Position numbers and translations under genes: made by a program. From the NCBI GenBank assembly GCA_018873245.2, contig JAEMBT020000006.1, positions 11,039,855-11,103,854 of the forward strand: a stretch of 64,000 nt of DNA, written 5' to 3'. Under the pieces are notes generated by a model that saw nothing but the letters and a program-made list of their open reading frames with translations, was not told the origin of the DNA and ran no database searches. The stretch is from Archegozetes longisetosus (taxonomy: Eukaryota > Arthropoda > Arachnida > Sarcoptiformes > Trhypochthoniidae). Below are positions 25,207 through 36,326 of this stretch, in pieces. Numbering within the stretch: the stretch's first letter is position 1; the number at the start of each line of letters is the position of its first letter.

Positions 25207-25620
25207 AAAGGGTGTCCGGTAAGTAACTGGACTGAGTTTGAAGATCAATAACTTTTGAACTACCAAACATTTTTTAATGAAATTTTTTAAGGTTGAAATA
25301 CATTTATAATCAAATTTACTTATGCTTTTTAAATGGTTCGAAAGGCCCTTTATAACCGATTTGTTTGAGTTTCTTTCGAATGCTAGCCATAAGAGTGTGT
25401 GCACTTTGTTGTGCTATCTTTTGAGATATATTTCTCCAAATAGTTTTGAAGCCTCTAAGACTTTTCGGTGTTTGGATCGTTTCCTGTACTTAGTCTTGCA
25501 AAACGCCCAAAATCTTTCGATAGGTCTGGCTTGAGGTACGTTCGGCGCGTCGTTAATTTTCGTAACAAAAGTCAAATCATTGTTTTGCATCCAGTGCTGG
25601 ACATCTTTCTGTAAAGTAAT
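25207..25620 (-). pseudogene. Tc1/mariner-superfamily transposase remnant (C-terminal part)
   Basis: Read on the minus strand, the segment encodes NNDLTFVTKINDAPNVPQAR followed by PIERFWAFCK. The N-V-P-x-A-R-P-I-E-x-F-W block carries the last acidic residue of DDE endonucleases common in invertebrate genomes. An in-frame stop follows (LKR*), then a shifted frame continues ASIRKKLKQIGYKGP. The N-terminal two thirds is missing. The edge near 25209 reads GGGTGTCCGGTAAGTAACTG, probably the element terminus. Short, stop-containing and non-functional. Confidence 0.75.
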
Positions 25621-26605
25621 TTATTAATAAGAATTAAATGTTAGATTAATAGGTGTTATAGATTATTACTGCTCGTTTTTTTTATAAATTACCAAAATAA
25701 GCCCAAAATTTTTAGTGATTTGTCCATTTGTTTCGTGACTTATAAATTTGAAATCTTTTAAACTATTCAATTACATTGATAGCATGCATAAAGATTTATT
25801 TTAAAATATTCAATAAGTTTTAAATTATAGATTATCCAAAGCGTTCCTAAATGGATAAAAGTTCTAGAAAACTAATCAGAAACAGCTGAAATCTCATTTT
25901 TCCTGTTTTTTATATTAAAAGTTAGGAAGTATATATTTAAAATGATTAGATTCTTTGTCGTAAATGCTTATAATCTTCCTCAAAAAAAATTTATTTCATT
26001 TTTTCGTTCATAAATTAGAATAGTTTTAGCGTTCTTTTAGAGGTTTTGATTTAGAGCCAAAAGAGTCATATTGAAAAAGATTTAATAAGTGATACTTCGA
26101 TATAGTCAACTTGTTTATAGTGAAACCTCGTCTTAGTCGATATTAATTATCGGTCCCTAGCTATCCACAGTATCAAGGTATTACTATATAACACAAAAAC
26201 GCTGCATTCATAAAGGATATTAATAAGGACATGAACATAAAAGTTTTTTAATGCAGTCGAATTTTTATTTTAACTTCATCCGATTCTTCGAATTATCTTA
26301 GCATGACTAAGGTCGTATGAATCGAGCTCAATATCGTCTAGGAAACCAAATGTTATGAATAGAGCATTATAAACATTAATAATAGATTTGCACCTTTTTA
26401 CTCACTTATAATTTTGCATTTAAGGTTCATTAAGCTTTGGTTTCTAAGTTTCAAAAACCAAAATTTCCATAAGAATTAAAGGGTTCAAAAAGACAAGAAA
26501 TTGAGGTCTGGGACTGCATTCTGGAAACATTGCAAAAGTGTATAATACAAATGGTTGATGTGCAATCAACTATTTGCAATTGCCTTACGTTTTGCAATTT
26601 GCAGT
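25621..26605. other. AT-rich sequence with a possible mariner/Tigger terminus
   Basis: Mostly featureless. Near 26117, TATAGTGAAACCTCGTCTTA resembles the ends of pogo/Tigger-type elements (CAGTGAAACCTCG), but no inverted partner was found nearby. Confidence 0.3.
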
Positions 26606-26613
26606 CCTCGAGA

Positions 26614-27496
26614 CTGGGACCCGGTCGAAATACCGACAATTAAAGTACCAACAGTCAAAATACCGACTGGTCATAATTCTAGAGGATCGAACTGACTTAT
26701 ACAGAATCGAAGTGAAATATATAGAACTAAACTGAAACCTACAAAATTGAACTAAATTCTAATATATTTAGTAAAACACAAAGAATTGACCTGAATTATA
26801 CGGAATTGACCTTAGCTATACAGAATCTAACTGAATTGTACAGAATTTGATTCAACTACATAGAATTTGAGATTTTAGAACTAGATTTACTACGAGTACC
26901 AACATTTGTGCTAAGAATACAAACCCCATGTCATGTTGACATAAACTGACCCTAACATTGTAGTTTTGCTCATTTCGCTTTTGGATTTCGTCGTGAACAG
27001 ACGTGTTTTATTTTTATTATTATAATTCTATTAGTCATAAATGATCGAAGCAATCGCTCAGTTTTGGAATTTTTAAAAGGAATCGCTCATAATTTATCAA
27101 TTTAATATCTTTTTCTGTTTATTTTTTATTTAATTCATTTATTACAATATTTATTACATTTAAATAAAATTTGTTATGACTAAACTGAATATGTTAGTTT
27201 TTAACTTGGTACTTCAACCCGCATTTAGTTCAATCCAGTATAGTTCAATTGATTATGTGTCTTAGCTTAATTTTGTAGAGCCTAGTTAGATGCTGTGAGT
27301 TCCAGCTAGATATATTAGATTTTAGTTCAATTTTGTAGAGCCTAGTTAGATTCTGTGAGTTTCACCCAGATACATTAGAGTTCAGTTCGGTTCTGTATAA
27401 GTCAGTTCAATCCTTTAGAATTATGGCCTGTAGGTACTATGACTGTCGGTACTTCGACTTGTCGGTACTTTGATTGTCGGTACTTCGACTCAGGCC
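26614..27496. mobile_element. Non-autonomous hAT-like element with inverted arrays of short motifs
   Basis: Bounded by a perfect 8-bp direct repeat CCTCGAGA (26606-26613 and 27497-27504), the duplication length of hAT elements. The outer ~80 bases on each side are inverted copies carrying repeated GTACCGACA/GTCGAAGTACC words. The inner part has degenerate copies of GAACTGACTTATACAGAAT on the left and its inverse on the right. There is no transposase frame. CTCGAG is itself a palindrome, which weakens the duplication slightly. Confidence 0.75.
27256..27378. repeat. 60-bp tandem duplication inside the hAT-like element
   Basis: Two copies at exactly 60-base period. TTTTGTAGAGCCTAGTTAGA recurs at 27271 and 27331 with only a few differences across the unit. 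A local duplication of a subterminal motif. Confidence 0.85.
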
Positions 27497-28219
27497 CCTC
27501 GAGAATGTAGCTCATGGTATTTAGATTATACAGTTGATTAATGAAACCTAGTTTTGAATGACATAAATTAAAGCAACGGACACATACCTAGTTGAGGCTT
27601 TAGGTTAAAATTTTGCGCGTTTAATGCTTGCAAGCTTAAGATGAATAGAGAAAGTTGTAGGACTGATGTGTTACCGAAAAGTGCGCTTTGTTTCCAAGCT
27701 GCCTTCAAACAAGATTCAACTTTGAAACTCTTCGAACGTTACGCTTACATCACACAACTGGTTTCAGAGTCACTGAAGACTAAGTTTTAACCGTCTAAAT
27801 ATACCTTTAAGGTGAATTTAAAGTGAAACTCCCATCAACAGAATATAAGTGACAAGTAACGGGCTTGAGTTAAAATTAATTCCAATTCGTCAAATATACT
27901 TGATTAGATTTTTAAATTGAATATAACTGAATTTTAACGTGAATGACACATCATCGCTTTCTTTGACTGTATAGTCATGTTTGTTATAAAAATAATGTGA
28001 ATGGAATCACAAATATAGCGGTAAGCAGGAAAAGGTATTTTCTGTACCTCGATGTGACTTTTTCGGTTGGTACTTCGGCGCCATTTTAGGTATCGTAAAA
28101 TTGAAAATTTTATAATAAAAAGTGATTTTATTTCTTATTTGAGAAAACTTTATTTTTTAAGTGAAACTATAAAAAATATGAAAAAATGCAAAAGGTAATC
28201 AAATTGTATTTTATGAAAC

Positions 28220-30320
28220 AAGAGGTTTTACAAATTCGAATTATAGTGAATAAAGAAATACTCGTCAACATTTTCATCTTTAGATCGAAGCCTATTCTCA
28301 GTCATGAAGCTTTTATATTTTGAAAATGAACGTTCAGCTTCAGCAGATGTCAAAGGAGCATAAGAAGTTTTCAATCGATGTCCAAAATTGCTTTTTGAAG
28401 TGAAACTTTCCAAATCAGGAACTTTGCTCAAACTTTTCTCTGACTTCTGAATATTCTTCTTTCAATTGAAGTTTCACTTTCATTATTATTTCGTACTGCT
28501 CCCGCAATTATAAATCTCTAGACTGAATTTTCTTGAAAGGTTGAGGCAGAAATTTGAATTCGATAAGTTCTAGAAATTGATTGTAGAGGTCTTCATTTTT
28601 GAGCAAATTCTTAGCAGTTTCAATCGTTTTAAAATTTTAACTTCTTTCATTGGCGAATGAACTAAAATGTGTTTTACTTGGTCAAAATTATCAATGTAAG
28701 AAATGCTACATTAAGGTAAGTGCTCCCGCGAGTATTACCAGAATGTGTTGGTAATGTGAGATTTGTTTTGTTCGTGAAAAGTTTCTGTCGTTTTGGTGTT
28801 TTGTTGGGAGGATTTTCAAGCTAGAGATCAAAAGGCTAACTTGAGTGTATCTATCCTGATTTTTTTCAAATTCTTAATGTATTGCATGGACAACATCTGA
28901 TATGATTGAGCTCAGTGAAAGTTTACCTTATTGCATAAAAATCTGGAAAAGCTTTTTAAAAGTTTAGGTTAAATTTTTTAGTGTCATTAAAGTTCAAGTC
29001 TAGCATGCGATATATTGATTTAAAGGAAATTTCACATACTTTCATTTAGTATCTAAAAGACTTTATGGGAGAAAACTACATGTGAAGTTATAGTACAAAT
29101 TGGACTACTCCATTGTTTATGTCTTTCATTTAAAGAAATTGGATGCGAAAATTCACACAATGATTCTTCGAAGGCAAAATATAGCCTTTTAAACTATTTA
29201 TGATATCAAAATAAAAACTGGTCAGAAAGAGATGGCACATTGAAGTTTTAAAGAGAAAAGCGTGTAAATTTCGAATATGATCATCGATTGGCTCATCATA
29301 TTTCAGGTTTGATTTTTATCAAAAGTTCATGAACAGTAGTAAACAATAGATTGGAGCCGACAAAATATTTAAAAATCAATCAATGGATAGAAAAAACTTA
29401 TGAAATTAGACAAAGTTCGGCAACTTATATAGCTTATGATGTAGAAAGTATGCATAATCAATTTCAAAGGTAAGTTAATTCATGTGGTCATACGATTAAA
29501 TTATGAAAACTTGATTTTATTAAAATTTAGTATCTAATTAACTTATAAGCAAAAATAACTAAGTTTCAATCAAAATTTTAGAAGTTATGAATGAAAACTT
29601 TTTCCAGATTTCTATGCAATAAGCTGTATATTTTAACTTTTAAAAAGTATTCAACATATATGAGGCCTTATCCGCTAAAACAAGCCAAACTCTATTATAT
29701 TCCATTTTTCGCCACAAAAGTAAGCATGAGTCGGTGAATGCTTGGAAAACTGAGTATCCATTAATGTATTCTTTGATTAAATTTGAAAGTGACTTAGGCT
29801 TAACTTGAGTCTTATTCAGAGGTGCTACTCAAATATTGAGTACACTTCTTTTTTCAAATAAGTTGTTTCATCGATTAAGAAATAGACAAGATTTTCGTTA
29901 ACGATTGGTCGAACCTGTTCTAACTTTTCTTATAAAGTTTCGATAAAATTATTTTCAATAAACTTTTGTCTGAAATAATTGCCTTGATGTTTCTTTCAAG
30001 AAAACTTTCAACTGAAGAGTCATTTAATTCAGGGCAATATTTGCTTCGACGAAGGTTTTAGCCAAATCTAAATTGAATTTTTTTGGTCATATTCCGATGA
30101 TGTTTCTGCTTTTTGAAGGGATTTTCCAATCGTGATTTGCTTTGGTTTACCTCTATAATTCTTTATTCTTACGTTTTTTGGACTTGAGATGTTCTGAAAA
30201 CCTGCTATTGATATGTTTTATGCCGGATTTAATGCTTTCCTCACAAACTAAACATACTATCAAACTATTATCGACCTCAAGGTTCTTATTGTATCCCATT
30301 GTTCTATTTAGATGTTTTTA
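28220..30320 (-). pseudogene. hAT-family transposase pseudogene with BED-type zinc finger
   Basis: Minus-strand pieces appear in the right order. Near 30290-30180, CLVCEESIKSGIKHINSRFS then EHLKSKK is a BED-type finger (C-x2-C ... H-x7-H). Near 30085-29860, FNLDLAKTFVEANIAL, NDSSVESFLERNIKAIISDK and YFLIDETT match the hAT catalytic region. At 29800-29640, RVWLVLADKASYMLNTFKS matches the second conserved Asp region. At 28355-28228, SAEAERSFSKYKSFMTENRL is the C-terminal dimerisation domain. The pieces lie in different frames separated by stops, so the gene is dead. The element's terminal repeats were not located. Confidence 0.85.
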
Positions 30321-30324
30321 AGCT

Positions 30325-30720
30325 ACTCATAACTAGTAGATTGTCAACAAATCACTAAATTTTTCACGATTTTTTAAATTGCTCAGTTTCAAACAATAGA
30401 AATGATGAACAAACACTTTTTATCGAAAGTAATTTAATCTTCAGATATGAGTAGATATTAATGAACTTTATGAAAGAAAGTTTCAGCAAAAGCTTGATTT
30501 TCTTGGAATTAAATACCTTAAAACGTATTTTCACTACTGTAACCTCTATTTTCTTTACTTTAGGTACTTTTCCTTAAAAATGTAAATTATCGAGGAATTG
30601 GGTACTTACATAATAGAGTTATTTTGTGCATTTAAAACTATACGTTTGATTTATAGAACTTGCTCGAAGTTTAGATTGCTTGACTAGAATTCGGTTAGTA
30701 CTGAAAATTTCTTTTCTTGA
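30325..30720. other. Sequence flanking the hAT pseudogene
   Basis: No gene-like content. May include the 5' terminal part of the hAT element, but no inverted partner was established. Confidence 0.3.
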
Positions 30721-30769
30721 TACACGTCTGCATTAGGTTTATTGCCAATAAGCTTAATGAAGACGTGTA
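30721..30769. repeat. Near-perfect 49-bp palindrome
   Basis: Arms of 24 bases (30721-30744 and 30746-30769) are reverse complements with three mismatches around a single-base centre. The tight centre argues against a microRNA precursor. It is a cruciform-type palindrome of unknown role. Confidence 0.85.
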
Positions 30770-32240
30770 CCAGATAAACCATTTCAAAATAGACTCTAAT
30801 AATTATGATTTATTCGCTTATTAACATTAATAATGGATGACAAACTAAAGTTTGAGCTATTGTAATAACCATTGCGTTCATAAAAGTCATCAGTACTTGC
30901 AAAAAGAAATGATAGTTTCACAGTAAATCATATAAATTAAGACATTAGTGCAGGAATGAGAAGTTCTCATATTTTCCAGTTTACTCAGCATTTATTTCGA
31001 CTCTTATTCATAAGTTTTTCTAAGTTTTCCTTTAGTCTAACCTATTTATTATTAAATAAATATCATAAAAGATAATAAAACATATTAAATTATATTCGGA
31101 TAACGTTTAATTGAATATAAGTTATTCGGATGGAGTCTACCAAGTCATTCATCTATAAACATGCATTATTCAGTTCAATTGTTGTACAATCAAATTTATA
31201 AAAGTTGTATGGTTCGTTTGGGAGATTTTTGTATACAATTTTTGGATTACTTAAAATCAAATTTAATTTATTACAGGATATGCTACTCAATTTTTACTAT
31301 TATTGTTGAATAATTCAATCTCTAGTATTAGTTTTATTTGAAAGTTTCATTTTCAGAATTGATCTTCTTCAGCTCAATAAAGAGATCGCAAACAACAAAT
31401 TGTTTTGCTGATATTTTATAGAAGTATAGCTTATTATTACACAAGATTGTTTCTTAATGTGTAATATAAATGTGTAAATGTGTAGATAAATTTGTATTAG
31501 ATCAATTATTAATAAATATAAATAAACATTCAATCTCCATTTTCATCATCAATCATATTTGAAGTTCACGTCTGACTTTTCCAGAGTCTGGTTATTCGAA
31601 TAAATATAGTGATTCTTCGGTAGATTCGGTTGATCTCTGATCTCTATCTCTATTCATTTAATCAATAAATTTGAAGAATTAAAAACTTGTTTTTGAATAA
31701 AATATTGCCCAAAAGTTTAATTTTACCTTATTTGTTAACCTGGAACAAAGAATATGCTATAGAGAATCGATTAACTCATTAATATTTTGATTCTTTCAAG
31801 ACAGGGTTTGAGAAAAAAATCTCTAGCTTGGTCTCTACGGTATTCTTAGCTTAAGTGATAGAGACGTATATTGATTCATAAATATTTTTAAGTCATATTG
31901 TGTATTGTAACATCAGATTTAATTATGGTCTGACAGTTTTCATGTTCTTTGATATCCTTTGTATAAAATATCAGTAATTTGTTAGAACTTATGACTTTAG
32001 TTTACGTCAAAGCCAAACAAAGCCTTCAGGCTCTATAGAATTTTTAAGACTTTATAATTTACGATTAGATATCATTAAGGAATGTTCGAAAATTGTATAA
32101 TTGCATAATGCGTTCCAAATAAAAAATACAGAAATGATCGCTCGTATTAAAATTGCATGAATCATTAAAATATATATATTAATAATTTCAAACATTTATC
32201 AAGTTAACAGATGTTAAAATTTTCTCAGCAATAATTAATG
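30770..32240. other. AT-rich intergenic sequence
   Basis: No gene found. Words around 31095-31140 and 31590-31610 (TTATTCGGA and TTATTCGAA with AGTCT nearby) are weakly inverted and might be ends of a degraded element. Confidence 0.3.
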
Positions 32241-32244
32241 ATTG

Positions 32245-32345
32245 GCATCGGCTAGCCTGAACCCAGGTTCCGAATTAGGCTCAAGGATCAGGGACTGTTA
32301 TGTTCGGCTCAGTCAGGCTCGTACTCGGTGAAACTGAGCCTATGT
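32245..32345. repeat. Locally GC-rich block with GGCTC/GAGCC words
   Basis: A sharp rise in G+C within very AT-rich DNA, with repeated AGGCTC/GGCTCAG words and an inverted GAGCC. It is probably one end or core of a degraded transposon; no partner end was identified. Confidence 0.35.
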
Positions 32346-32680
32346 TTATCATTAATAAAATAAATGCAGAAGTAGCAAAGCACAAACTTACAGATTGGGT
32401 ATGAATTTTATTAATTGAATATCACTCGTGGGAGTTGTGAGTAAAAGTTTCTTCACGTATATCAGGCATCATATGAGACTTTGGAGTTACTTGGGACATA
32501 TTTGTATAGATAGAACAGTGAACGAATTTGGCTGCAATTTCCCAAACTTTCCGTATATTGAATTTGAATTAGTAATACAAAAATAGCATCTGCCTTGAGA
32601 TGCAATCAGCTCGCTTAAGTATGTGATGATTGAGTTGGAAAGAGTGACTCGAATACTACAGTAAAACAAGTAGTAAGCAA

Positions 32681-33573
32681 CCGTGTTTTTTGAGTACCAA
32701 AAGTTACTTAAGTTGAATATGAGTAAAAATACTTCGAAAGATTCAAATTAAAATATATTTGAGTAAAAGTTTATTGATATTATCGTAATTAATTTGAGTA
32801 TGAGACTAATTGCTTTAATTTAACAAAGATTCGAATATGTTAAAGTTCAAATATTTAAAATTGAGTCTGAATTAAAGTATAGTTTTATTAAAGTATTAGT
32901 ACGCTGAAAATTAGATAAAACTTATAACTATAAAAGTACTTCACTGTAAATGAGCATAACTTGATGTTCTAATTTAATACGATTATTAAATTGCGATTAA
33001 CATTTAAACAATCTCTTGAAATACTGAATATTCTTTCACTTCAAGCTTGAGTCGCAGGAATTGCTAATATATTTAATGTAACTTTTGAAATTGGAAAATT
33101 ATAGTATTCTAAAACTGAATTGCGTTTAACTTTGCATTATTTTCCTTTGAATTATTCTCAAAATAATCAATTTTAAGATCAAAATTATCTATAGAAGATG
33201 AAGCACAAAAAGTAAAAGCTTTGATTGAATTAACTATCAGAAAGTCCTTCAACTAAAGGATTAACTAAAAAATAATTTGTTAATAGATAAATCATGTGCT
33301 TGATCCTCTTAACTTTTGTGAATTATTAAATGCTTAAATTACTAGAGTATTGATAGATTTAGAGCATTAGTCTAACACTTAAGTATTTTCATATTAAGTA
33401 TTTAATTTTGAGTTAAAATAAGAGTATTTAAAAATATGTTAATCCAATTTAATATATTGGAGTAAACGTATATCAGGAAAATGTTTAAATTGAGTATAAG
33501 TTCAGATATACTTTAACCTATACTCAAATTAATGAGTTGCACTCAGACGTTTCAGTATACTCGAAAAACACTG
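32681..33573. mobile_element. Non-autonomous hAT-like element (CAGTGTTTTTCGAGTA ends)
   Basis: The left end CCGTGTTTTTTGAGTA and, reversed, the right end CAGTGTTTTTCGAGTA form 16-bp terminal inverted repeats. They are flanked by 8-bp duplications GTAAGCAA (32673-32680) and GTAAACAA (33574-33581), matching at 7 of 8. The interior repeats TTGAGTAT and AAAGTAT words in opposite orientations on the two sides. It has no coding capacity. Confidence 0.85.
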
Positions 33574-34233
33574 GTAAACAAACGAGTTCTCTGAATAGAC
33601 ATTCGTTACGAGTTATTAAGTTGGATCAGTTTTCATTTATTGATCAAAATTGAGATTCTTTCGGATTTGAATTACTTAATGATAGTGATTCAGGGAAGTT
33701 GCCATACAGAAAAAATTTAATCGAACTTTTAAGAACCGGATCTCCATTATCTCATAATAATAATGGAAAGACGGTGGACCATAGCAAAAGAATACAGACA
33801 TTCATAAGCCGAAACCTGGTCATAAAGTTTTTGATGGCTACTAACGATTAGTGAAATTTAATTTAAGAAGATATCGTCGTTGATATTATTTTTCAAGTAC
33901 TTCTTGGTATCATAGGTGGTAGAAGTCTTATTTTAATACGATATTCAAAATATGAGCTTATCTCAACTTAGCCTCTTTGTCAGATTTTAGCTTTATCAAT
34001 TAGTTTAATTCCTACTTCATGAGTTGAGAGTTGCTACTACCTCCTAATCAAATTCAACATATTATTCAGTGTAATAATTTCATAAAAATTAATTAACAAA
34101 AGTCTTGATTGCAATAGTGTTTAATGTAAACAAACACTTAAGTAAATGTCTCATCAAATGTTATGTGCTTTGTACATTGAGCATTGCCTGAGACTAACAA
34201 GCTTCCTTTCATTTATTCTAGTAAAGATATTAA

Positions 34234-34777
34234 TAGGCTTGTGCAAAGTATGAAAAGCATGTTCTATCTGTTGACCCTAACTATATGAAAAATCTTTACG
34301 AATCATAGGTTTTAGTCTGAGAGTGCATATTTTTTTGCATATTTCGGGCAAACTCTTAAATGCATACATAAGACACTTAGATTTAGTCCTTTATAAGAAA
34401 TTCACATAAGATTAAAATTTTATATTTTGATAAAAGGTGTGTTTGAATTAATATTTAGTTATTTTGAAATATCACTCTGTAAAGTATTCTCAAGTGAATT
34501 ATCACTTGAAACTGTCAAATAGTACAGACCAATAAATCTGTTTATAAACATGTTCTTGACCTCGAAATTTGTTCTAATGTTCGCTATTTTAAGTGATTTA
34601 GTAAAACGTCATTTTGTAACCCATTGTAACGCTAATTTATTTAAATAATAATTTATAATATACTATTTTATTCTAGTGTTAAATTCTATTGAATTTAAAA
34701 ATGCATATTTTGAGTTCATTAAGAGCATAAGTGCATGTATATTTAGAGAAAATAAGTGCATATTTTGCATAAGCCTG
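34234..34777. mobile_element. Non-autonomous hAT-like element (AGGCTTRTGCAAA ends)
   Basis: Left end TAGGCTTGTGCAAAGTATG and reversed right end CAGGCTTATGCAAAATATG are 19-bp terminal inverted repeats. Flanking 8-bp duplications are GATATTAA (34226-34233) and GTTATTAA (34778-34785), 7 of 8 identical. Subterminal TGCATA/TATGCA words occur on both sides. The element is 544 bp and non-coding. Confidence 0.85.
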
Positions 34778-34785
34778 GTTATTAA

Positions 34786-35937
34786 TGACTAAAATTGTAA
34801 TAAGTGTCTCTTAATATTTTAATTATTGCCATAATAAGAAATTAAAATTTAAACTTTGAAATTAAGTTTTATAATATATTTTTGAAGCGTAAATTTAGGT
34901 GGATTTTCTCGCATGTTACAATGTATTAGAGATAAATTCATACGCCCTTTGGATCCAAAACTTTTCTAATGTTTTGCACAGAAGTATCTTTTACGGCAGT
35001 TCTATCAACACAGTTATTTTAACTCCTCAAATCTATTTCAAAGTGTCTGTTATATGCAGAACACTCTTAGTGAATTGTTAAAATTACTAAATACGAGACT
35101 AATTTTTATTGCTTTTTGTGTTTAGCATACAAATATCGTACTTATAATTGTCAAGTTTTATACTAAGATGCTTAATTCTTAAACATCAATTATGCGAATT
35201 CCGAGCAAAATTCAATTAGGATCATAATAAATTGCTGAAAGATGCTCACTTTTCAAAGAATATATAATTTTTAACAATAGTGCTAAATATCGAGTGCTGA
35301 AAAAGCTCTTTTATGAAATATAAAAATTTTATTGTTGAAGTTATTTGGAAAATATAGCAGATATTTTAGCATTCAATTTCAATCAATACTGCATTTGATA
35401 AATGAGATTGCTATAAGTATAAAAATTTTCTTAACTGAAGTCAATAGTAATGAACGATTATAACTTCGAGTAAGATGTGATTTGGATTGAATTGTGCTTT
35501 ATAGCAAAGAATTAAGTAATAAACTATGGAACAATTGTACGATATTTTTTAATAAATTTCAGATACAACTGTCAAAAAGCTGTTGGAAACTCTAAGTGTT
35601 CAACATATAATAGTTAATGAAAACCTGTTAGAATTTATTGTTCATACCAAAAGCCATAAATCATGAACAGAATTCTCACTTTGTTCTCCAATATATGAAG
35701 ATCTTTATCTTATGTCTCAATATATGTCGTTGTTGATGCTCTTAATCCTTAATGTATCGATTGGAAGAAACATAGAATGAAGTCATCATTATTATTCTTG
35801 AAAGATAATGACACTGAGCTCTCAGTCAAGGTCAATCTGTAGTTTAGATTATTCGAAGACCTTAATGTATATAAAAGAATTCGAATAGATGAAATTTTGT
35901 TTATACTGAAAGTCTTTGGACCAATAAAAACATGAAT
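34786..35937. other. AT-rich intergenic sequence
   Basis: Nothing recognised. The open frame at 34899-35081 shows no family features. Confidence 0.35.
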
Positions 35938-36326
35938 ATATTAGTATAATTGAAAAGTGTCGCGAGAGTTGTATTTGTTCAATAAGAAAAGCTACAATCA
36001 TTATATTTAAAGACTATATTATCTATTAAATTTCAGGCTTCTTAACCATTGCCATCGCAGGGGAAGCAAAGATATACAAATGGCATCATTTTGCGAATTT
36101 ATTTCCAGAAATGTAACACTTTCCCGAATCGATCAACTATAGGGCAGCTTACAAATCCAGTTACTAATAACAACAAAATCAACAATAACTGCATCATAAA
36201 GCATCACTAATTTAATATAAACATGTTTCAAATTTTCCTTATCTTTAAAATATAGTTTTCGTATCACATTTGAATTCCACTAATGTCAAAGAAATAAATT
36301 CGCATAAAGTCACCATTTTGTATATA

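Noticed and set aside
26117..26160. pogo/Tigger-like terminus GTGAAACCTCG
   Set aside because: No inverted partner or TA-bounded element could be found, so it was not called as an element.
30721..30769. Possible microRNA precursor
   Set aside because: The palindrome has a single-base centre and no room for a terminal loop, so it lacks precursor geometry.
32245..32345. GC-rich block considered as a tRNA or tRNA-derived SINE
   Set aside because: No A-box/B-box pair and no cloverleaf; GGTTCCGAATT only loosely resembles a B-box.
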